In this document: positions 8,935 to 16,928 of the stretch, one piece after another | Numbering within the stretch: the stretch's first letter is position 1 | Layout of the letters: every line of letters begins with the position of its first letter | Assembly: GCA_020721005.1 (NCBI GenBank) | Contig: DYNP01000010.1 | Span: forward strand, 122,863 to 186,862 | Length of the DNA: 64,000 nt | Direction of reading: 5' to 3' | Origin: Thiomargarita sp. | GTDB lineage: Bacteria; Pseudomonadota; Gammaproteobacteria; Beggiatoales; Beggiatoaceae | Notes under the pieces: generated by a model | What the model was told of the DNA's origin: nothing | Seen by the model: only the letters and a program-made list of their open reading frames with translations | Database searches by the model: none | Translations under genes and position numbers: made by a program

Positions 8935-9378
8935 ATGATGAAGGCGAAAGATTTAATGAATGAAGAGGTGCATACTCTTAAGCCTACAGACACTGTGTAT
9001 CAGGCTCGAAAGTTGATGTTAGAAAAACGAATTCGTCATATTCCAATTGTCAATGATCAGAGAGAATTTGTAGGATTGTTGACAAAGCGGGACGTACTGG
9101 CTGTTTCAGTTTCTGCATTGGCAGATATCAATCCCAATGAAAGGGATGAGCTGGAATCAGCAATTCCCATCAGCGAGGTGATGACGATGGATTTAATGGT
9201 GGCAGAAGAGGAAACTGATTTAAGTGAGGCTGCTCAATTTATGTTAGATGAAAAACACGGTTGCCTACCTGTATTACGAAATGGTCGTTTAGTGGGTATC
9301 ATAACAGAGGCTGACTTTGTGCGCTTGGCCATCTACTTGATGGAAAAGTTAACTGTTCAAAGTCAGAATCTTCCGTAA
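8935..9378 (+). CDS. Tandem CBS-domain protein
   Basis: This is a 147-residue protein made of two CBS modules: AKDLMNEEVHTLKPTDTVYQA through FVGLLTKRDVLAV, and VMTMDLMVAEEETDLSEAA through LVGIITEADFVRLA. Such Bateman modules bind adenine nucleotides and act as regulatory sensors; no effector domain is attached. The start was set at ATG 8935 because GGAGG at 8922-8926 sits eight bases upstream. An upstream TTG extension (from 8899) has no ribosome site. The partner or target is unknown. Confidence 0.85.
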   Translation: MMKAKDLMNEEVHTLKPTDTVYQARKLMLEKRIRHIPIVNDQREFVGLLTKRDVLAVSVSALADINPNERDELESAIPISEVMTMDLMVAEEETDLSEAAQFMLDEKHGCLPVLRNGRLVGIITEADFVRLAIYLMEKLTVQSQNLP

Positions 9379-9545
9379 ATTGTTCCTACTGCCTTCTTCT
9401 ACATTTCTAAAGGGGTATTGATGCTTACAAGTGATTTCTCTTCCCCATTGTTTGTCCAATCATTATTGAATTTTACAGACAATGCCCTCATTTGTCATTT
9501 TTGAGTGCATGGAAATTATTTATTGACCTTACGTAAAAGGAGTAA

Positions 9546-9579
9546 GTAGGATGGGTTTCCCATTGTCAGCTTATCCTAC
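9546..9579. repeat. Short GTAGGAT...ATCCTAC palindrome
   Basis: GTAGGAT (9546-9552) and ATCCTAC (9573-9579) flank GGGTTTCCCATTGTCAGCTT. This is a short member of the family seen at 4100-4165, 22551-22583 and 43548-43583. Confidence 0.7.
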
Positions 9580-9580
9580 C

Positions 9581-9712
9581 GCTCACCGGCTAAAGCCTCC
9601 ACTCCAGCTAAAGCGCTGCCTACGGCTGCTCACCGGCTAAAGCCTCCACTCCAGCTAAAGCGCTGCCTACGGCTGCTCACCGGCTAAAGCCTCCACTCCA
9701 GCTAAAGCGCTG
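9581..9712. repeat. Three copies of a 47-bp tandem repeat
   Basis: GCTCACCGGCTAAAGCCTCC begins units at 9581, 9628 and 9675, a 47-base period; the third copy is incomplete. Each unit contains the reverse complement of the arm that makes up the 28-bp array (CCGGCTAAAGCCTCCACTCC), followed by AGCTAAAGCGCTGCCTACG. The non-coding gap between the CBS gene and mrp (about 830 bases) is almost wholly made of this array, the adjacent unique linker and the 139-bp duplication. Confidence 0.9.
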
Positions 9713-9829
9713 TAGAGTGGGCAAACGTTCTTTTATTTGCCTATCATTCATACTTGGAATTGGGTAGACAACGATAAAACTATTGCCACCCTACCATTAT
9801 CCGCCACTTAATTAAAGTATATCTCAATT

Positions 9830-10107
9830 AAAATACGTTGGAGTAGAGGCTTTAGCCGGCCGGCGGTAGGTATCACCCCGCACTCACAAATTACAATGGA
9901 CTACCGCCGGTTCATACATGAAACGGGTGGATGACCAAGACTCAGTTGTTCGCCTGACTGTTACCCCTAAAATACGTTGGAGTAGAGGCTTTAGCCGGCC
10001 GGCGGTAGGTATCACCCCGCACTCACAAATTGCAATGGACTACCGCCGGTTCATACATAGAACGGGTGGATGACCAAGATTCAGTTGTTCGCCTGACTGT
10101 TACCCCT
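9830..10107. repeat. Two tandem copies of a 139-bp repeat
   Basis: Copy one spans 9830-9968 and copy two 9969-10107, both starting AAAATACGTTGGAGTAGAGG. I count three to four base differences (for example ATTACAATG versus ATTGCAATG, and CATGAAACGG versus CATAGAACGG). Each contains the left arm and centre of the window-wide palindrome (GGCTTTAGCCGGCCGGCGGTAGG through GGACTACCGCCGG) but lacks the right GGCTAAAGCC arm. The high identity suggests a recent duplication. The mrp ribosome-binding site lies about 85 bases beyond. Confidence 0.95.
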
Positions 10108-10205
10108 CGGGAAAAATTTGAATTCTTCAGCCCCTCTTAAAGCTAAGAAGGGTCAATGAATTCATCCGCTTAACCACATATCTCAAATTTAAGGAGAACC
10201 ATTGA

Positions 10206-11297
10206 ATGGTAGAAATCACCCAACAATCCGTTGAAACAGCACTTAAAGAATATATTGATCCTTATTTGCAAAAAGATTTAGTTTCTGCCAAAACGATCAA
10301 TAATATTCAAATTGACGGTAAAAAGGTGACTGTCGATTTGACTTTAGGGTATCCAATTCAAGGATACAAGGAAACCTTGATCAAACAGCTCACCGCTAAG
10401 GTTGGGGCATTGGATAATGTTGAACAAGTGGAAATACAGGTCACGCAAAAAATCCTGGGTCATGCCGTACAAAAAGGCGTCAATCCTCTCAGCGAGATCA
10501 AAAATATCATTGCGGTAGCCTCTGGAAAAGGAGGAGTGGGCAAATCAACTACAGCAGTTAATCTCGCCTTAGCCCTACTTTCTGAAGGAGCTCAGGTTGG
10601 ATTGTTGGATGCTGACATCTATGGACCCAGTCAGCCACGCATGCTTGGAGTAAATTCACGTCCTGAATCCAAGGATGGAAATAGCCTAGAACCCATTATG
10701 GGGCATGGTTTGCAAACCATGTCCATTGGTTACCTCATAGAAGAAGAAACCCCCATGATTTGGCGGGGTCCCATGGTCACTCAAGCTCTAGAACAACTGC
10801 TAAAAGAAACTCGTTGGCGTCAACTGGATTACCTCATCGTTGACCTGCCTCCGGGTACTGGAGATACTCAACTTACTTTGGCACAAAAAATACCAGTCAG
10901 TGGCGCCATCATCATCACCACTCCCCAGGATATTGCCCTATTGGATGCTCGTAAAGGACTGAAAATGTTTGAAAAAGTCAATGTGCCAGTATTGGGCATT
11001 GTGGAAAATATGAGCATACATATTTGCAGTAAATGTGGACACGAAGAACCCATTTTTGGTCAAGGTGGAGGACTGCGTATGGCCCAAGAAACCGGAGTGG
11101 ATTTCCTGGGTGCCCTGCCTCTTGACATAAGAATTCGGGAACAAACGGATCAGGGCAAACCCACCGTTATTGCAGAACCTGACAGTCGTTTGGCCCAAAT
11201 TTACCGGGAAATTGCACGCCGTATGACCGCCAAACTGTCGCTGCAAGCCAAGGAATATTCCACCAAATTCCCATCCATTAAGATAGTCAACAATTGA
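10206..11297 (+). CDS. mrp: Mrp/ApbC family Fe-S cluster carrier ATPase
   Basis: This 363-residue cytosolic P-loop protein has an N-terminal MIP18/DUF59 domain (about 1-90), then the deviant Walker A GKGGVGKST near residue 108, the switch DADIYGPSQPRMLG, Walker B IVDLPPGTGDTQLTL, and the cluster-binding CSKC in HICSKCGHEEPIFG near residue 273. Mrp proteins bind and transfer [4Fe-4S] clusters. AAGGAG shortly before the ATG supports the start. It is a single gene, and a 10-bp hairpin follows 64 bases after the stop codon. Confidence 0.96.
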   Translation: MVEITQQSVETALKEYIDPYLQKDLVSAKTINNIQIDGKKVTVDLTLGYPIQGYKETLIKQLTAKVGALDNVEQVEIQVTQKILGHAVQKGVNPLSEIKNIIAVASGKGGVGKSTTAVNLALALLSEGAQVGLLDADIYGPSQPRMLGVNSRPESKDGNSLEPIMGHGLQTMSIGYLIEEETPMIWRGPMVTQALEQLLKETRWRQLDYLIVDLPPGTGDTQLTLAQKIPVSGAIIITTPQDIALLDARKGLKMFEKVNVPVLGIVENMSIHICSKCGHEEPIFGQGGGLRMAQETGVDFLGALPLDIRIREQTDQGKPTVIAEPDSRLAQIYREIARRMTAKLSLQAKEYSTKFPSIKIVNN

Positions 11298-11361
11298 TCA
11301 TCCCCAAAACTGTAGAATAAACAGGATAAGTTGCGCAATGTAACTCAACCCTATGATACAG

Positions 11362-11394
11362 AAGGATAACATCCCTTCAAGAGGTGTTATCCTT
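11362..11394 (+). terminator. Hairpin after mrp
   Basis: AAGGATAACA (11362-11371) pairs perfectly with TGTTATCCTT (11385-11394) around a 13-base loop. It is followed by AGTATACC rather than a T-run, so termination efficiency is uncertain, but position and stem strength suit a transcript end. Confidence 0.5.
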
Positions 11395-11570
11395 AGTATA
11401 CCTAACGCACCATAAAAAGAGCTCACGCAGACTACATCCTACAAAAGATGATTGTAGGCGCCAATTTAAACTACCCTATTACATATTTTCAAACAAACAA
11501 TTGTATTTCACACTCACTTATGCTAGTCTGGGTAGTCTACAACTGGGTAGAGACATTGGAACTTACACTT

Positions 11571-12863
11571 ATGAAATTATCACTAAAAATCATCCTGTTA
11601 ACCAGCTTATTGAGCACTGCTCTTATTCCCTTTCAATCTCATGCCACTTCTAGAATTGTCGGAGGAGAACCGGCAACTCCAGGAGAATTCCCTTGGATGG
11701 CTGTCTTAGTACACTCAGACACCACGGTATCTCTGCAAGAAAATTTCTTTTGTGGAGGCACTTTAATCGCCCCAGAATGGGTATTAACTGCCGCCCATTG
11801 TGTAAACTCAGAATCAGTCAACACTTTTCAAGTGGGGCTCGGCATGACCCAAATGAGCCTCACTGAGGGCGTAGAATATTTTGGGATCAAAGATATCTTC
11901 GTACACCCTAATCATACAAGTTACTATTATCATGAAGATTTTGACATTGCCCTGGTGCAACTGGACAGACCAGCCCCTCATCCAACTGTAACCCTTTTTC
12001 AAGGACCTCTTCCTGAAGGTGCCTCAGCTCTGGCCATCGGCTGGGGACAGCAAGGTCAGCTTTCCAATTGGTCTCACCTGATTTGGGACACATTGCGCCC
12101 AGAACTGGAGACCTTTTATGCGGATAAATATCAGAAATATAACTTTCATGAGTGCGAACAACTCGAGGAATCTGCTCAATTTCCTTGTTTTATGGAAGAG
12201 TTACAAAATTCTCTGCAATACTCTTTTACAGATAATTTATCATATGCTTTACCCTTCAGTGGCACAGATCTCCTCTCCGATCAACTGCAAAAAGTTTCCC
12301 TTCCCCTGGTTTCCCAAGACACCTGCCAATCTATACTTCTCTCTTATGGAGGAGAATTCACTGACAACATGCTTTGCGCAGGGTTTCCAGACGAAGGTGG
12401 CAAAGACACCTGCTATGGAGACAGCGGCGGACCCCTATTAATTCTCAATGGTCAAGAATGGCAACAAATTGGCATCACCTCGTTTGGAACAGGCGAATGT
12501 GCTCAACCTGACTCCGTGGGTGTCTACAGCAACGTCATGAATTTGAGAAGCTTTATTGACAACACCCTAAACAGCTGCCCGCCCTATTCTCCTTCTCTAA
12601 GCATAGATATCCTGCCCAAAAGAACAGGAGGCGCCACAGTCGCCGGACGTTGGACTAGCTTGGGAGAAGGGATGCAATACCGTCTATTTTACGCTCCTTA
12701 TCCAGAAGCCAAACCTGTTTCTACAGTAGAACTGGGTCCCACATTAGAACTCATCGTAGAATTAGAAACAGGTCAACACTATTTCGTGGCCATTCAAGCC
12801 GAAAACGTCAACAGCGGCTGCCAATCCCTCCTATCCGAATGGAGCACCCTCATCATACCCTAA
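11571..12863 (+). CDS. Secreted trypsin-like serine protease (S1A) with C-terminal extra domain
   Basis: Starting at ATG 11571 the 430-residue product has a signal peptide (MKLSLKIILLTSLLSTALI then FQSHA) directly before the activation site R|IVGG, so the upstream 41-codon extension is rejected. The catalytic triad is His76 (TAAHC), Asp125 (DFDIALVQL) and Ser285 (GDSGGP). The residue six before the serine is Asp (KDTCYGDSG), which in this family gives cleavage after Arg/Lys. A roughly 60-residue insertion (YADKYQKYNFHECEQ region) sits before the SLPLVSQDTC segment. After the protease domain, about 85 residues form a beta-rich, fibronectin-III-like tail. It is probably exported as a zymogen. 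Confidence 0.92.
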   Translation: MKLSLKIILLTSLLSTALIPFQSHATSRIVGGEPATPGEFPWMAVLVHSDTTVSLQENFFCGGTLIAPEWVLTAAHCVNSESVNTFQVGLGMTQMSLTEGVEYFGIKDIFVHPNHTSYYYHEDFDIALVQLDRPAPHPTVTLFQGPLPEGASALAIGWGQQGQLSNWSHLIWDTLRPELETFYADKYQKYNFHECEQLEESAQFPCFMEELQNSLQYSFTDNLSYALPFSGTDLLSDQLQKVSLPLVSQDTCQSILLSYGGEFTDNMLCAGFPDEGGKDTCYGDSGGPLLILNGQEWQQIGITSFGTGECAQPDSVGVYSNVMNLRSFIDNTLNSCPPYSPSLSIDILPKRTGGATVAGRWTSLGEGMQYRLFYAPYPEAKPVSTVELGPTLELIVELETGQHYFVAIQAENVNSGCQSLLSEWSTLIIP

Positions 12864-12887
12864 AAAAACATTCCCGGGGGACTTACA

Positions 12888-13036
12888 TTGGAGTCGAGGC
12901 TTTAGCCGGTTGGACTTGAGGCTTTAGCCGGTCAGCAGTAGGCATCACCCCATACACAAATGGCAAGGGCCTCTATGGCTGACCGACTAAAGCCTCGACT
13001 CCAGCCGGCTCGACTCCAACCTACCGGCTAAACAAC
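12888..13036. repeat. Degenerate palindromic element of the GGCTTTAGCC family
   Basis: Two partial left arms (TTGGAGTCGAGGCTTTAGCCGG and TTGAGGCTTTAGCCGGTCAG), the centre GTAGGCATCACCCCATACACAAATGGCAAGGG, and the right arm GCTGACCGACTAAAGCCTCG are recognisable. It leads directly into the 28-bp array at 13037. No gene is seen in the 363-base gap between the protease and the glycosyltransferase. Confidence 0.85.
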
Positions 13037-13176
13037 TCTAACCGGCTAAAGCCTTGACTCCAACTCTAACCGGCTAAAGCCTCGACTCCAACTCTAACCG
13101 GCTAAAGCCTCGACTCCAACTCTAACCGGCTAAAGCCTTGACTCCAACTCTAACCGGCTAAAGCCTTAACTCCAAC
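13037..13176. repeat. Five-copy 28-bp tandem array, opposite orientation
   Basis: Five units of 28 bp begin at 13037, 13065, 13093, 13121 and 13149, each TCTAACCGGCTAAAGCCT then [T/C][G/A]ACTCCAAC. The unit is the reverse complement of the sequence amplified at 2000-2411, with the same 28-bp period, showing that the same arm has been expanded independently in two places. Confidence 0.95.
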
Positions 13177-13226
13177 GTAATTGACTATGACCGCACAGCG
13201 GTCTGCTACAAAGAACTCAAACACTT

Positions 13227-14855
13227 ATGCGTTATTTCTGCACCTTCTTTGACCACCGCTATCTGCCCAAGGGACTTGCCCTTTACCAATCCCTCATTCT
13301 CCACTGCTCACACCCTTTCCAACTCTCCATATTATGTCTAGACCGTCCCTGCCACCAAACCCTCTCACAACTCAACCTGCCCTTCATCCAACTCATTGAA
13401 CTTTCTGAATTAGAACAGGCAGATCCCGCCTTACTGCGCACCAAAACCGAACGCACCCTTGCTGAATACTATTTCACCTGCAAAGCCTGTCTGCCAGCTT
13501 ACCTATTTGAACAACAATCCCACATTGACTTTTTAACCTATCTGGACGCTGACCTCTTCTTCTTCTCCTCCCTTGATCCCATTTACCAAGCCACCGCTGA
13601 CTATTCTGTCGCCATCACTGGCCACCGTTTCTCCCCCGCCAACCAATCACTTGAAGTATTTGGTCTCTACAACGCCGGCTGGATGGCCTTTCGTCGAGAC
13701 ACCCAAGGCCTCGCTTGCTTGCGTTGGTGGAGAGAACGTTGCATAGAATGGTGCTATGATCGAGTCGAAGGTCAACGCTTTGCCGACCAAAAATACATCA
13801 ACCTTTGGCCTGCCCTATTTCAAGGTGTCCTAGCATTACCCCATAAAGGCACCAATCTTGCCCCCTGGAATATCGACAACTACCAAATCACCCGTCGAGA
13901 CAACCAACTGTGGGTAGACGAACAGCCCCTCATTTTCTACCATTTCACCTCATTAAAAGAAGACGAAAATGGCCAACTCTCCATTCACCTTTCCGCCCAA
14001 CAATTCATCCAAGGTCAACTCAAACCCGCCTTACATTGGATGTTTGAACACTACATCCATATATTAAAACAAACCAAACAACTCATTGCCCCCTTATTAC
14101 CCCAAGTTTCATTGAGTTACAGCGTTCGAGGCCAACCAATTCCTGCCCACACTGCTCAACCCGAATTTCATGTCTCTGCACTCAACAATCCTCAACCTGC
14201 TTCCCCCACCATTTCCAAATCTCCAACTCAACAACCCAGTCCCAACCCTTCAATTCAACAATCCAGTCCCCATCAAAACCGCACCGGTTTAGAAACTCTG
14301 ATTGCCCAAATGGAAGCCACCTTACTTCCTCATCCCCCTCAAAATAGCACCCAGAAAAATCCCAACTCTCCCATTCCCCAAACTCCACAACTCACATCCT
14401 TGGCGACCAATAACCCGCGGCGTCAAGTCAGTTTACTCATCGTACAACCCGAAATCATTGACCTGATCAATCAGCAACACACCGTCGAAGCCCTCCAATC
14501 TCTGGAAACCCAAATTCGGTCCCAACCCACCCACGCGGCAGCCCACAATGACCTGGGAATTCTATCTTTCCAAATACCTACTGCCCGAGAAAAAGCCTTA
14601 CAACACTTAGAACAGGCTGCGCATTTACAACCTCAACAACTTGTTTTTCAAAGAAATTTAGCCTATGGCTATCGCATGCTAAAACGGTTAAATGAAGCTT
14701 TACAAATCTTTTCCAAATTGGCTGCCCAACAACCTCAACAAGTCGAATGGCTGATCAACTGTGCCGAACTTTGCCAAGCATTGGCTCAGCCTGAGCAGGC
14801 GCAAGATTTTTGGCAAAAAGCCGCGCAACTGGACCCCAAAATCAAAGCCACTTAA
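13227..14855 (+). CDS. Glycosyltransferase (GT-A type) fused to a TPR domain
   Basis: The protein has 542 residues. The N-terminal 270 or so look like a GT-A nucleotide-sugar transferase: YFCTFFDHRYLPKGLALYQSL, the metal-binding DxD in YLDADLFFF near residue 109, and NAGWMAFRRD with W..DQKYINLWP later, as in group 8-like enzymes. Residues about 310-400 are a low-complexity Pro/Gln/Ser/Thr linker. Residues about 420-540 are tetratricopeptide repeats (AAAHNDLGILSF, QRNLAYGYRMLKRLNEALQIF, WLINCAELCQALAQPEQAQ). A role in protein or surface-polysaccharide glycosylation is inferred; donor and acceptor are unknown. Repeats occupy both flanks. Confidence 0.8.
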   Translation: MRYFCTFFDHRYLPKGLALYQSLILHCSHPFQLSILCLDRPCHQTLSQLNLPFIQLIELSELEQADPALLRTKTERTLAEYYFTCKACLPAYLFEQQSHIDFLTYLDADLFFFSSLDPIYQATADYSVAITGHRFSPANQSLEVFGLYNAGWMAFRRDTQGLACLRWWRERCIEWCYDRVEGQRFADQKYINLWPALFQGVLALPHKGTNLAPWNIDNYQITRRDNQLWVDEQPLIFYHFTSLKEDENGQLSIHLSAQQFIQGQLKPALHWMFEHYIHILKQTKQLIAPLLPQVSLSYSVRGQPIPAHTAQPEFHVSALNNPQPASPTISKSPTQQPSPNPSIQQSSPHQNRTGLETLIAQMEATLLPHPPQNSTQKNPNSPIPQTPQLTSLATNNPRRQVSLLIVQPEIIDLINQQHTVEALQSLETQIRSQPTHAAAHNDLGILSFQIPTAREKALQHLEQAAHLQPQQLVFQRNLAYGYRMLKRLNEALQIFSKLAAQQPQQVEWLINCAELCQALAQPEQAQDFWQKAAQLDPKIKAT

Positions 14856-14863
14856 ACTCTCCG

Positions 14864-14958
14864 TTGGAGTGGAGGCTTTAGCCGGTCAGCGGTCGGACTT
14901 TGCAATTTGTGTATGTGGGGGGATGCCTACGACTGACCGGCTAAAGCCTCCACTCCAA
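14864..14958. repeat. 95-bp palindromic element, 26-bp perfect arms (type member of the family)
   Basis: Arm one at 14864-14889 (TTGGAGTGGAGGCTTTAGCC, then GGTCAG) and arm two at 14933-14958 are perfect reverse complements over 26 bp, with a 43-base centre containing TGCAATTTGTGTATGTGGGG. It would form a long hairpin as DNA or RNA. It encodes no protein and resembles a miniature palindromic mobile or amplifiable element. Confidence 0.95.
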
Positions 14959-14959
14959 T

Positions 14960-15088
14960 CTATCTTCCAGAGCCCCACTCCGGCTAAAGCCTCCACTCCA
15001 ACCTATCTTCTAGAGCCCCACTCCGACTAAAGCCTCCACTCCAACCTATCTTCTAGAGCCCCACTCCGACTAAAGACTCCGCTCCAAT
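14960..15088. repeat. Three copies of a 43-bp tandem repeat
   Basis: CTATCTTC[C/T]AGAGCCCCACTCC begins units at 14960, 15003 and 15046, period 43. Each ends in the right arm of the neighbouring palindrome (CTAAAGCCTCCACTCCAAC), so the array extends directly from element 14864-14958. Confidence 0.9.
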
Positions 15089-15106
15089 GGGGAAATTCCC
15101 TTTTAT

Positions 15107-15146
15107 TTTTTAGTATCTCATCTTCATCGCACCATTTACTTTCTCA
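15107..15146. repeat. Dispersed segment shared with 19338-19380
   Basis: TTCCCTTTTATTTTTTAGTA, continuing TCTCATCTTCATCGCACCATTTACTTT, recurs at 19338-19380 with only a few changes, again just outside a tandem array derived from a palindrome. It may be part of a longer composite element. The murD stop codon lies about 36 bases away. Confidence 0.7.
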
Positions 15147-15181
15147 GTAGACTGGGTCAAATGACTCAACCTACTGGGTTT

Positions 15182-16534
15182 TCATGCCTTCGAATGATCG
15201 AATTCCCCGGACTCAAGCCCTTGCACAAGTTTGGTGAACACCTCGCCTCGGTGCTCATAATTTTGAAACATGTCAAAACTGGCGCAAGCAGGCGACAATA
15301 ACACCGCATCTCCCGATCCAGCCAGTTGTGCTGCCCGATGCACAGCCATTTCCATGCTGGTCTCAAAGTACAATGGAACCGTTTCTGTCAAAGCCTGCGC
15401 TATCAATTGAGCATCTTCACCAATGAGAATACAAGCGCGACAATGGGCCAATACCGTTTCTCTCAAGGGGGAAAAATCGGCCCCTTTGCCCTGCCCACCG
15501 GCAATCAGAATAATTTGTTTGGGACGCTCTAAACCTTGAATGGCTGCCAAAGTGGCGCCGACATTAGTCCCCTTGGAATCGTTGAACCAGTCTGCATTTT
15601 GTTTTCGACCTATCCAGCAGCAACGATGGGCGAGACCGGTGAATTCTTGTACCGTTTTCAAACAAGGGACCAGTGGTAAATCAATGGCTTTGGCCAATGC
15701 CAAGGCGGCCAGGGCATTGGCTCGCATAATGGCACTGGTTAAACGCATGGAAGAGACAGGCAATAAGGGTTGAGTTTGGTAATACAGACACAGTTCCCCT
15801 TGTTCCATGGCCACATGAAAATCACCTTGATAAGGGTGTAAACTGAAGGTAAAATGGGGATGATCTGGGGAACGCATGGCCAATACAGCGGCGTCATCTG
15901 CATTGAAGATTTTAATTGCTGTCTGTTGATAAATACGTTGTTTGGCTGCTTTATAGTCCTCAAAGCAAGCATAGCGATCCATATGATCTTCGCTGAGATT
16001 GAGAATAACCGCTGCCTTGGCTTGCAAGTGATAGGTGGTTTCCAGTTGAAAACTTGATAATTCAAGTACATAGAGATCAGGTGCAGGTTCTGTCAACAGT
16101 TTTAAGGCGGGTGTTCCTAAGTTTCCACCCACTTGAACTTGCCAACCCGCTTGTTTGGCCATGGCGCCCAACCACGTGGTGACAGTGCTTTTGCCATTGG
16201 AGCCGGTGATGGCTACAATGGGGGCATTGGCATAACGGGTAAATAATTCAATTTCACTGCAAATAGGGATTGAATTGGTGAGATGGGCCGTTGCTTCAGT
16301 CAGGGCTAAGCCGGGACTGAGAATGATTTCTTGGGCTTGGTTGAGCCAATTGGCATTGAATTCTCCAGTTAGGTAAGGAATGTCGGGTAAAGTATTTCGT
16401 AAAATGCTAAGGCCAGGGGGTTGAGCACGATTGTCCATGATGCGCACGGGAATTCCCCGTTGATTGAGAAATTGGGCACAGGCAATTCCAGTTTTGCCCA
16501 TGCCCATGATGACAGTGTAGGTAGATGTGGACAT
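15182..16534 (-). CDS. murD: UDP-N-acetylmuramoylalanine--D-glutamate ligase
   Basis: MurD adds D-glutamate to UDP-MurNAc-L-Ala in the cytosol. The start was placed at ATG 16532-16534 (MSTSTYTVIMGMGKTGIACA), which puts the family glycine-rich loop at the right distance; 14 upstream in-frame codons read through low-complexity sequence. The 450-residue protein has the ATP loop TGSNGKSTVTTW, HMDRY after NLSEDH, and the C-terminal domain motifs FNDSKGTN and LLSPACASFDMFQNYEHRG. In gammaproteobacteria murD normally sits inside the dcw cluster; here it is isolated and flanked by palindromic repeats, suggesting relocation. Confidence 0.96.
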   Translation of the reverse strand: MSTSTYTVIMGMGKTGIACAQFLNQRGIPVRIMDNRAQPPGLSILRNTLPDIPYLTGEFNANWLNQAQEIILSPGLALTEATAHLTNSIPICSEIELFTRYANAPIVAITGSNGKSTVTTWLGAMAKQAGWQVQVGGNLGTPALKLLTEPAPDLYVLELSSFQLETTYHLQAKAAVILNLSEDHMDRYACFEDYKAAKQRIYQQTAIKIFNADDAAVLAMRSPDHPHFTFSLHPYQGDFHVAMEQGELCLYYQTQPLLPVSSMRLTSAIMRANALAALALAKAIDLPLVPCLKTVQEFTGLAHRCCWIGRKQNADWFNDSKGTNVGATLAAIQGLERPKQIILIAGGQGKGADFSPLRETVLAHCRACILIGEDAQLIAQALTETVPLYFETSMEMAVHRAAQLAGSGDAVLLSPACASFDMFQNYEHRGEVFTKLVQGLESGEFDHSKA

Positions 16535-16656
16535 AAAAGTGAATAGTGAGTAGTGAACAGTGTGAATGGTGGCCAAATAAAAGGACGTTTGCCCACCCTA
16601 CAGCGTTTTAGCTGGAGTGGAGGCTTTAGCCGGTCAGCCGTAGACAGCGCTTTAGC

Positions 16657-16749
16657 TGGAGTGGAGGCTTTAGCCGGCCGGCGGTAGTCCATTGCAATTT
16701 GTGAGTGCGGGGTGATACCTACCGCTGGCCGGCTAAAGCCTCCACTCCA
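16657..16749. repeat. Palindromic element with 31-bp arms
   Basis: Arms at 16657-16687 and 16719-16749 pair over 31 bases with one G-T position, around a 31-base loop (TCCATTGCAATTTGTGAGTG region). Together with flanking sequence to about 16860 it is an inverted copy of 9708-9930, including the unique stretch CCAATTCCAAGTATGAATGA. The 394 bases between murD and the 3' end of glmU contain only such elements. Confidence 0.93.
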
Positions 16750-16928
16750 ACGTATTTTAATTGAATGGCAGGGCGGCAAGTGTTTTATCGTTACCTACCC
16801 AATTCCAAGTATGAATGATAGGCTAATAAAAGGACGTTTGCCCACTCTACAGGGCTCTACATGACTTTTGTAAGAGGTCTAAGGAACTTTTTATTTGGTT
16901 ATGTTGGAGTGGTTTAGGACCTTCCGGT

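Noticed and set aside
11448..11570. 41-codon N-terminal extension of the protease
   Set aside because: A standard signal peptide begins at ATG 11571; the upstream codons look like intergenic DNA.
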